Shown: positions 52,001 to 57,642 of the stretch, piece by piece | How positions within the stretch are numbered: the stretch's first letter is position 1 | Layout of the letters: every line of letters starts with the position of its first letter | From: Frankiales bacterium | Lineage (GTDB): Bacteria; Actinomycetota; Actinomycetes; S36-B12; CAIYMF01 | DNA length: 64,000 bases | NCBI GenBank assembly: GCA_016125335.1 | Contig: WGLY01000003.1 | Location: 124,001-188,000 of the forward strand | Direction of reading: 5' to 3' | Notes under the pieces: generated by a model | Databases searched by the model: none | Seen by the model: only the letters and a program-made list of their open reading frames with translations | Told to the model about the DNA's origin: nothing | Made by a program: the position numbers and the translations under genes

Positions 52001-52291
52001 TCGGCTCTGCGCTACTCCTCGGTGCGCGTCGTCGTGTGCACCGCCGTCACCAACGCGCCCACGGCGCGGGCACGGGTCGCCTACCTCGACAGCACCGACA
52101 CGATCCTCTCCGGCCCGTGGGCGCTGCCCAACGCCAAGGGCTGCTACGTCGCCGGGTCCCCCGCACCGGCCGCGTCCGTGGTCTCGCGCGCGCTGCACGT
52201 CGCCGTCGCGAACGTGCCGGCACCGCCCGCGACGTCGGGCTGGCTGCTGTCGCGCCTCGAGGTCACCGGCACCGCGTACCACCTGGCATGA
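49079..52291 (+). CDS. Secreted S8 family serine protease with FN3 and FlgD-like Ig domains
   Basis: This 1070-residue subtilase has a signal peptide (to about residue 32) and a propeptide-like region (about 52-130). The catalytic triad is Asp187 (VAVLDTGI), His265 (SWHGTHVTG) and Ser458 (AGTSMAAPH). Two FN3 domains follow (about 520-710) and then two FlgD-like Ig repeats (about 720-920, each with a YxDGYxDYV or PARDGYRDRV start and AGRY end). A C-terminal beta domain (about 925-1070) ends the chain. The GTG has AGGGAG six bases upstream. A small kinase gene overlaps its end. Confidence 0.93.
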   Translation: MSRGMRSLASVSVLALALGGTAAATAPAATAAPTRPSTSAPASAAAGSGAPAQQLVRRLIVRTANGRVTGASVLRAAQGFAGVPRARVARRLASGSTLVALSTPLSVDAAWRVARSLQARSDIAYAEPDLLMHATATSPVVPDDPAFPQQWDLWDSAASSPGGFSVHAPSAWARTSGSPQVVVAVLDTGITSHPELTGQTVPGWDFVSGDGSGGGAPFYTANDGSGRDPDPSDPGDWVSPSEASGVSAGGFFASEGCPADSSSWHGTHVTGTIVARRNNGLGITGIAPGVRVQPLRVLGKCGGYTSDIADAIRWASGADIGSGPGNPPGPDPTPASVINLSLSGPGPCDPETQSAIDTAVGRGTTVVVAAGNDSASVVSTSATTGSSPADCRGVVDVVATDRSGGLTGYSNYGSVTGSTVIAAPGGDSTGYGHDILSTVNRGATRPTTAGYAWYAGTSMAAPHVAAAAALLQSLRVGRTPYTPAQVATLLSGLTRPFPSSSGCSTATCGTGVLDLSQPLPTFAPLAPTDVTASPGDGFVTVSWTPGDTGGTPVTYAVESSTDGVTYAPAGTTAGTSLRVDGLADGTDYWFRVHATSATEGAGPSTATGPVAPAAAARPQAPAAPRVLGAVERLAVSWSAPPDGGSPLTGYSVEYRPTGSSTWLCARPASPTDPHCLVPATLHALVVGPGLAAGEYDVRVAAANSLGLGAYSPVARGVAVRLRQSVSASSGVLRPYVDGYQDYVTLTITSNVRSGGALRVTDTRGRLVRELVLRPGTAWHPRWSGRDQRGRAVPYGRYHIQVLLRGRSSTPTVVSSSSVLVERSAATRPRIALTTATVYPARDGYRDRVGITARATVPATYRIEVVGSHGVVRTFRLSRRVVARVTWDGTDSRHRAVAAGRYRVVVTATGGQGPSVSSSAPLQVSAKRLRGTAFHVSIPASLAPSALLQGTITPVGDGLSLHGTSTVLALALDLPSALRYSSVRVVVCTAVTNAPTARARVAYLDSTDTILSGPWALPNAKGCYVAGSPAPAASVVSRALHVAVANVPAPPATSGWLLSRLEVTGTAYHLA

Positions 52292-52914
52292 GCCCGTCCG
52301 CCTCCGACCCGTCCGGCGGCACCGCCCACGACGGCGTCGACCCCGCGTGGGTCGCCCGCGTGGCCGCCGGCCCCCCGGGCGCCGGCGGCACGCGGGTGGT
52401 CTGCGTCGACGGGCCGGCCGGCTCGGGCAAGACCACGCTCGCGGCGGCCCTGGCCGACGGCCTCGCCGCGCTCGGACCGGTGCTCGTCGTGCACGGCGAC
52501 GACGTCTACGAGGGCTGGCCCGTCGTGGCCGGGGAGCCGGACCGCGTGACCGCGTTCGCCACCCTGGCGAACCGCCTCCGACGTGACCTGCTCGACGCGT
52601 GGGCACGCGGGCGCACCGTGGAGGTGCCCCGGTGGGACTGGTACGTCGGCGCCCCGGGCCGGCCGGTGCGCGCGGCACCGCCGGCGACCGTGGTGCTCGA
52701 GGGGGTGGGGCTCGCCGCCGCACCGCTGCGTGAGCTCGCCTCGCTCACGGTCTGGGTGGAGGCCGACGCCGTGCAGCGCCGGGCACGCGTGCTCGCCCGC
52801 GACGGGGACGCGGTGGCCGGCGAGCTGGACTCCTGGCAGCGCGACGAGCAGGAATGGCACCGGCTCGACGGCACGCGTGCGGCCGCCGACGTCAGGGTGA
52901 GCACCTCGGACTGA
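52288..52914 (+). CDS. Uridine kinase-like P-loop NTPase
   Basis: This 208-residue P-loop kinase of the uridine/phosphoribulokinase type has Walker A VCVDGPAGSGKTTLAAALA, VHGDDVYEGWP, VVLEGVGLAAAPLREL and an R-rich lid with ARVLARDGD. The motif set resembles (d)AMP/uridine-kinase-like actinobacterial proteins. The substrate is unknown. The ATG overlaps the stop of the secreted protease by four bases, an odd pairing of a cytoplasmic and an exported protein. Confidence 0.85.
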   Translation: MSPSASDPSGGTAHDGVDPAWVARVAAGPPGAGGTRVVCVDGPAGSGKTTLAAALADGLAALGPVLVVHGDDVYEGWPVVAGEPDRVTAFATLANRLRRDLLDAWARGRTVEVPRWDWYVGAPGRPVRAAPPATVVLEGVGLAAAPLRELASLTVWVEADAVQRRARVLARDGDAVAGELDSWQRDEQEWHRLDGTRAAADVRVSTSD

Positions 52915-52947
52915 CCGGCACGCCGCGCCCGTCGCGGCACGGCCTCG

Positions 52948-53202
52948 TCAGGGGCGCAGGTGCAGCGCCTTGCGCGGGCAGGCCCGCGCCGCGGCCTCGG
53001 CCTGGCGGCGCTGCGAGCCGCGCTCGAGCGGCTCGGGCGTGACGATCGGGTAGCCCCACGAGTCGACGGTCACGAGGTCCGGCGCGAGGTGCGCGCAGAT
53101 CCCGACGCCGTCGCACACGGCCGGGTCGAGCCGCAGGGTGGGCAGGGTGGAGGCCGGGCCGGGCTGACGCGCCTCGCGCAGCGGGGCGGCACGTCGCGAC
53201 AT
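52948..53202 (-). CDS. Single-cluster ferredoxin
   Basis: This 84-residue ferredoxin has cluster ligands in VCDGVGICAHLAP (C-x5-C) and AARACPRKAL (C-P), the three-cysteine pattern of a [3Fe-4S] or [4Fe-4S] ferredoxin of the actinobacterial P450/oxidoreductase type. It is the last gene of a six-gene minus-strand operon, starting one base after the NuoF-like stop. It probably gives electrons to, or takes them from, that protein. ATG 53202 is the only in-frame start that excludes a non-coding N-terminus. Confidence 0.88.
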   Translation of the reverse strand: MSRRAAPLREARQPGPASTLPTLRLDPAVCDGVGICAHLAPDLVTVDSWGYPIVTPEPLERGSQRRQAEAAARACPRKALHLRP

Positions 53203-53203
53203 C

Positions 53204-54502
53204 TCAGTCCTCCTTCGGCAGCGGCATGACGGCGTACAGCGACGCGTCGCAGGTGCGCCCGCGGCGGTGGCGCGACACGTCGTCGGAGAAGACGTCGAGC
53301 GCCGAGGCGAGCATGCGGATCGCGCCATCGGGGTGGCGGCACGCGCCGCGGCCCGAGATCTCGCTCATGAAGCGGTCGAGCCGTCGCCGGCTCGACCCGC
53401 CGGCCCGGCCGCCGGCGAGGTCGTCGGCGACCTCCGACACGGAGGCGAGGCCGAACACGCACGGCCCGCACTGGCGGGCCGACTGGCCGGCGAGGTAGCG
53501 CACGAGCCGGGCGGACTCCTCCAGGCCGCAGGCCCGCGCCGGCAGAGGGCCGACGAGCCCCGCGCCGGTGGACAGGCCGCGGGCGCGCAGCGCCTGCTGG
53601 TCGACGGGCAGGTGGCGGACGTCGTCCCAGGCCACCCACGAGCCGCCGTAGCCGCCCACGAGCACGGCGCGCGGCGCGTGCCCGTCGGGCGAGCGCCACG
53701 TGGACGCGACGACGTCGCCGTAGGTGGTCTCGGGCCCGACCTCGACCACGACGCGGTGGGTGTCGTTGATGACGGTGAGCAGCGTGGTGGAGGGGTAGCG
53801 GCCGACGCCGCCGAGGGCGAGCGCGCCCACGCGCGCGAGCGACTCGGTGTTCTGCACCAGCACGGGGCGGTGGCCCGGCGACCACGGGCGGGCCGGGTCC
53901 TCGACCCAGCGCGGCAGCGTGGGGCCGCCCTCGAGGGTGCGGATGATGCTGGTCGCCTCGCCGGACAGGTAGCGGTCCGGTGCGAGGAAGACGCGGATCG
54001 GCGGCTCGACCAGGCCGGCGCGGGCCCGCTCGGCCAGCGCTGCCCGCACGCTGCGCGCGGTCGCGTCGGCACCCTGGTGCAGCCAGACGACGCCCTCGAG
54101 CGCGCCCACGGCCTCCATCGCGGTGACCAGGCCGTCGAGCACGAGGTGCGGACGGGTCTGGAGCAGCACGGCGTCCTTCGCACAGCCCGGCTCGCCCTCC
54201 GCCGCGTTCGCCACCACGGTCGCGCCGGGCCCGGCCGCCAGGATCGAGCGCCACTTGGCCACCACGGGGAAGTGGCCGCCGCCGCGGCCGGTGAGGCCGA
54301 TCTCGCGCAGGGAGTCGAGGAAGGGCTCGACGTCGGTGAGGCGGGGACGGACGCCGAACTCCGCGCGGTGCGCGTCGAGGTCGTGGCGCTCGAGGCCGCT
54401 GAGCACCTCGGTGCCCTCGCGCGGCACCACCACGGGGGCCGAGAGCAGGCTCGGCTCCAGCTCGGGCCCACGGCGCCCGACGACGGTCAGCTGCCGGTTC
54501 AC
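53204..54502 (-). CDS. NuoF-like NADH:acceptor oxidoreductase subunit
   Basis: This 432-residue protein resembles the 51-kDa subunit of complex I. It has the FMN/NADH loop as GRGGGHFPVVAKW, YLSGEATSIIRTLEGG (the GEETAL-like segment), an SLBB-like middle, and an iron-sulfur site with ARQCGPCVFG and a distal GACRHPDG. The first cysteine of the usual C-G-x-C-x-x-C is replaced, leaving three candidate ligands. It overlaps the membrane reductase by four bases (GTGA, 54499-54502). It likely passes NADH electrons to the membrane module with the ferredoxin. Confidence 0.88.
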   Translation of the reverse strand: MNRQLTVVGRRGPELEPSLLSAPVVVPREGTEVLSGLERHDLDAHRAEFGVRPRLTDVEPFLDSLREIGLTGRGGGHFPVVAKWRSILAAGPGATVVANAAEGEPGCAKDAVLLQTRPHLVLDGLVTAMEAVGALEGVVWLHQGADATARSVRAALAERARAGLVEPPIRVFLAPDRYLSGEATSIIRTLEGGPTLPRWVEDPARPWSPGHRPVLVQNTESLARVGALALGGVGRYPSTTLLTVINDTHRVVVEVGPETTYGDVVASTWRSPDGHAPRAVLVGGYGGSWVAWDDVRHLPVDQQALRARGLSTGAGLVGPLPARACGLEESARLVRYLAGQSARQCGPCVFGLASVSEVADDLAGGRAGGSSRRRLDRFMSEISGRGACRHPDGAIRMLASALDVFSDDVSRHRRGRTCDASLYAVMPLPKED

Positions 54503-55272
54503 CCGTGGTCCTCCAGCTCCATCGAGCGGCGCCGGCGCGGCACGGCCAGCGGCCGGTGCGAGCCGTCGGGCGCCATCAGCTCGTTGGCGCGCACGCGGGC
54601 CAGCTCCTCCACCTCGTCGCGGTGCGACTCGCCGAGGTAGCGGCTCACCGCGAGGACGACGACGAGGAAGCCGGTGGCGACGTACATCACCATGAGCAGC
54701 GGCGTGTCGATGCCGGCCAGCACCCCGTGCAGCCACACGAGCACCAGCGACACGATCGCCACCTTGTGGATCGGCCACCACAGCCGCGAGGAGACGCGGC
54801 CCGCGAGCGCGGCCGTGATCCCCGCGGCGAGCCCGGCGTAGAGGGCGATGACGCCGAGCGTCATGGGCAGCGGCCGGTAGCTGGCACCCATCGGCACGAA
54901 CGCGCCCCACCAGCCGACGCCGGCGTACTGGTCGGTGGCGAGCACCACGATGTGCAGGGCGGTGAAGACGAGGGTGAACACCGAGAGCGAGACGTGGGTG
55001 CGGATGCGCACGGCCGGGCTCGGCCGGCGCCACGTGCTGCTGGCCGGGTGCGAGAGCACGAGGCCCATCACCACGAGGCCGACCAGCAGCAGGTAGGACG
55101 TGATGCCGGCGGCGCGGCCCAGGATCCAGGGGGCCATCTTGTCGCCGACCACCGCGGTGACGGCCGTGCCGACCAGCCAGCTGGTGAGCACGGCGCTGCC
55201 GGTGACGAGCACGACCAGGCCGGCCCCCAGCCCGAGGGAGCGGATCGAGGAGGTTGCGGACTCACGCGACAC
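54499..55272 (-). CDS. Ferric-reductase-like transmembrane protein
   Basis: This 257-residue membrane protein has six or so helices. Histidines suited to bis-heme binding lie in VFTALHIVVLA and WWPIHKVAIVSLVLVWLHGVLA. It belongs to the ferric reductase-like/YedZ-type electron conduit family, without a fused FAD/NAD domain; the NuoF-like protein may supply that. It overlaps apbE by 11 bases and the NuoF-like gene by 4. The likely role is carrying electrons across the membrane to an extracytoplasmic flavin acceptor. Confidence 0.9.
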   Translation of the reverse strand: MSRESATSSIRSLGLGAGLVVLVTGSAVLTSWLVGTAVTAVVGDKMAPWILGRAAGITSYLLLVGLVVMGLVLSHPASSTWRRPSPAVRIRTHVSLSVFTLVFTALHIVVLATDQYAGVGWWGAFVPMGASYRPLPMTLGVIALYAGLAAGITAALAGRVSSRLWWPIHKVAIVSLVLVWLHGVLAGIDTPLLMVMYVATGFLVVVLAVSRYLGESHRDEVEELARVRANELMAPDGSHRPLAVPRRRRSMELEDHG

Positions 55273-56242
55273 GGTTCACCTGCCAGGCGACGTGGGGGCG
55301 CATCGCGCGGCTGGCGCCGATGCGCCCGGCGGTGTCGACCCACAGGGCGGCGAGGCCGCGCGCGTCGGCGGCCTCTCGGATCCCGGGACGGCCCAGCACG
55401 AACAACGACTTGCTCCAGACCTCGGCCATCGCCGGGTCGGGCCCGACGACGGTGACGGAGAGCAGCTCGGAGCGCGCCGACTGCCCGGTACGGGGGTCGA
55501 TGATGTGGTGCACCTCGGCGCCGCCCACGGTCCACGAGCGGACCCGGGTGGAGGAGGTGGCCACGGCACGGTCGGTGACCCGCAGGACCGCGACCGGGTC
55601 GGACCCGCCCAGCGCCGACTCGACCGCCACCATCCAGCCGGTCCCCTCGGGACCGCCGCCCGAGGCCATGAGGTCGCCCCCGGCCTCGACGAGCACCGAG
55701 CCGCCCGCGCCCTGGAGGCGCTCGGCGGCCCAGCGCACCGCGAGGCCCTTGCCGATGCCGCCGAGGTCGATCGGCTCGCGGCCGATGCGCACGGCCAGCC
55801 GCGCCTGGTCGAAGCCGGGCCGCCACGCCCTCCGGGTGCGGCGCACCCGCGCGCCGGTCGCGGCAGGCAGCTCCTGACGCTCGGACTCGAACGGCAGGGA
55901 CCGGTCGTATCCGTAGGCCTGGAGGGTGGTGAGCACGCGCGGGTCGAACAGCCCGTCGGTGACGACGTGCGCGTCGCGCGCGGCGACGATCGCGTCGTAG
56001 CACTCGCGCGGGACGGCGTGCCAGCGGCGACCGGCCGCGTTGGCCTGCATGAGCGCGCTCTGCGGGTCGAACCGCGTGCAGCTGGCCGCCACGCGCTCGA
56101 CCACGCCCTGCGCGTCGGCGCAGCGCTGCTCCGCGTCCGGGGCCGGGTCGACCACCCAGAAGCGGATGTCGGACGCCATCGAGCGGAACTCGACGCGCAC
56201 GTCGCCCCGAGTGCCGGCCGACCCGGCGTCCGCCGCGGTCAC
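55262..56242 (-). CDS. apbE: FAD:protein FMN transferase (ApbE)
   Basis: ApbE splits FAD and links FMN to a Ser/Thr in target proteins outside the cytoplasm. This 326-residue protein has EFRSMASDIRFWVVD, FDPRVLTTLQAYGYD, DLGGIGKGLAVRWA, LVEAGGDLMASG and HHIIDPRTGQSA, the metal and FAD-binding blocks. I do not see a clear signal peptide. The first residues after GTG 56242 are acidic; other starts are possible. It lies between the two coiled-coil proteins and the membrane reductase, and its GTG overlaps the upstream stop by four bases. Confidence 0.93.
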   Translation of the reverse strand: MTAADAGSAGTRGDVRVEFRSMASDIRFWVVDPAPDAEQRCADAQGVVERVAASCTRFDPQSALMQANAAGRRWHAVPRECYDAIVAARDAHVVTDGLFDPRVLTTLQAYGYDRSLPFESERQELPAATGARVRRTRRAWRPGFDQARLAVRIGREPIDLGGIGKGLAVRWAAERLQGAGGSVLVEAGGDLMASGGGPEGTGWMVAVESALGGSDPVAVLRVTDRAVATSSTRVRSWTVGGAEVHHIIDPRTGQSARSELLSVTVVGPDPAMAEVWSKSLFVLGRPGIREAADARGLAALWVDTAGRIGASRAMRPHVAWQVNRVA

Positions 56243-56760
56243 GGCTTCGCGCCGGACGCACCCGTCGAGGTGTTCGAGGGCGGCGGGGCGGCGGGGGCCG
56301 GTGCCGAGGAGTGCGTGGGGGCGGGCGCGGGCGCCGAGGTGTGCGTGGAGCCGGAGGACTTCTTCGTGCTCGAGCTCGAGCTCGAGCTCGACGACGACCG
56401 GCTCGACGACGAGCTCGACGTGTAGTGGGTGGTCGACCCGGACGAGCCGGACGAACCCGACGACGCCTTGGTCACGGCCGCGGTGCTGTGCGCGATGGCG
56501 GCCGCCTGCTTGGTCAGCTTCGCGACCTTGTCGCGCAGGGTGGCGACCTGGGCGCTGTTCTTCGCGATGGCCTTCTGGAGCGAGGCGACCTGCGGGTCGG
56601 CCGACGGCTCGGTGGTGGCCGGCGCCGCGGTGGTCGTGGTCGTGTCGGAGCCGGGCTGGTGCCCGGCGGCCCACACGGTGGTGCCGGTGAACAGGGCAGC
56701 GGCGGCCGGGGCCACGAGGGCCGCCGTCGTCCACCGCACGCGGGTGCCGCGGTCAGTCAT
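56239..56760 (-). CDS. Exported coiled-coil protein with Ser-rich tail and TSTGASG motif (B)
   Basis: This 173-residue protein has an N-terminal membrane/signal segment (about 11-32), a Thr-rich stretch, a short coiled coil (about 57-92, VASLQKAIAKNSAQVATLRD) and a long Ser-rich tail including a run of ten serines. The end is PPPSNTSTGASGAKP. T166-G-A-S-G-A nearly fits the ApbE target pattern [ST]-G-A-[ST]-x-[ST], missing only the last Ser/Thr. It is translationally coupled to apbE. I assign no family; a flavin carrier or scaffold is inference. Confidence 0.75.
   Translation of the reverse strand: MTDRGTRVRWTTAALVAPAAAALFTGTTVWAAGHQPGSDTTTTTAAPATTEPSADPQVASLQKAIAKNSAQVATLRDKVAKLTKQAAAIAHSTAAVTKASSGSSGSSGSTTHYTSSSSSSRSSSSSSSSSSTKKSSGSTHTSAPAPAPTHSSAPAPAAPPPSNTSTGASGAKP
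56369..56390. repeat. CTCGAG hexamer tract
   Basis: CTCGAG repeated for 22 bases (3.7 copies) encodes part of the serine run of protein B. A likely length-variable tract. Confidence 0.7.
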
Positions 56761-57226
56761 CGCCGTGCTCCCCCGAGTCGTCGTGCTCCCCGTGCGAGCT
56801 CGAGCCGCTGGCGCCGGTCGAGGTGTGGCTGGTGGGGGTGCTCGAGTGCGTGGCCCGCGGCGCCGGCGCGCTCTCGTGCCGGGTGGTGCTGCGGTGGGTC
56901 GTGGCGGAGGCGCTGGGGGTCGCGTGCGCGGCCGCCCACTGCTGGGCCGCGGCGATGGCGGCGGCGCGGGCCGCGGCGGCGTCGGCCTTGGCCTTCTCCT
57001 TCTGCGCGACCGTGAGCGCGTGCTGCGCGTCGGACACCTGGCCGTTGAGGGCCTCGGTGTCGCTCTGCAGCTGGGCCAGCCGCTGCTGGAGGTCGGCCAC
57101 CGACGGCTGGGCGGAGGTCGAGCTCGCTGCCGCGGAGTTGATCGTCGTCGCGACGGCCACGCCGCCGGTGACGAGCACTCCCGCGGTGGCCACTCCTGTG
57201 ACGACGAGCTTGCGTGCAGCTGGCAT
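56753..57226 (-). CDS. Exported coiled-coil protein with disordered tail and TSTGASG motif (A)
   Basis: This 157-residue protein is the first gene of the operon. It has a signal or anchor segment (about 5-27), a strong coiled coil (about 42-78, VADLQQRLAQLQSDTEALNG) running into an Ala-rich helix, and a Ser/Thr/His tail. Residues 135-141 are TSTGASG, and T137-G-A-S-G-S fully fits [ST]-G-A-[ST]-x-[ST], the ApbE flavinylation pattern. The last residues are acidic and His-bearing. GGAGG-like sequence (GGAGTCC) precedes the ATG. Plan and motif match protein B, so the two are related or co-selected. Confidence 0.75.
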   Translation of the reverse strand: MPAARKLVVTGVATAGVLVTGGVAVATTINSAAASSTSAQPSVADLQQRLAQLQSDTEALNGQVSDAQHALTVAQKEKAKADAAAARAAAIAAAQQWAAAHATPSASATTHRSTTRHESAPAPRATHSSTPTSHTSTGASGSSSHGEHDDSGEHGDD

Positions 57227-57642
57227 GGGGACTCCTCCAGGACGTCGGGTCGAGCCTTCGATCGAGTTCGTGACCGGTGACGGGGGGCTTCTCCGGTCGA
57301 TGCGTAGATCGTCGTCACCCAGCGCCCGGAACTGAGCCGCGGGCGGTCCAAGGAATGACCCCGGAGAGCCAAGATTCGTCCAAGCCGGGCGCCGGGTCCC
57401 GGGATCCGGACGCCACGCTCCCCCACCTGGGCGAACGCCGCACAGCGACCTCTCAGCAAGCACGCGGTGGCGACCGGCGCGCGGGTCGCGCGAGCACGAT
57501 CGCGCGGCGGCTTTTACACCCGTCGGGGGCTCAGGACGGGCTCCGACACGCCGATAACACCTGTGGCGCCCCAGCAGCCTCACCCGCCCCAGGCGGGACC
57601 CGGTCCCCCGGCCCGGGCCGAGCACCGCAGTAGAGGAGTTCC
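57227..57642. other. Intergenic region between the flavin operon and the CHAP gene
   Basis: These 416 bases between divergent genes must hold both promoters. A GATAAC-like sequence (57553-57558) could serve the CHAP gene, and GAGGAG (57633) is its ribosome site. I could not make out a c-di-AMP (ydaO) riboswitch core or any RNA gene. Confidence 0.4.

Noticed and set aside
57227-57642. c-di-AMP (ydaO) riboswitch upstream of the CHAP gene
   Set aside because: Such riboswitches often precede actinobacterial wall hydrolases, but I could not find the conserved core segments.
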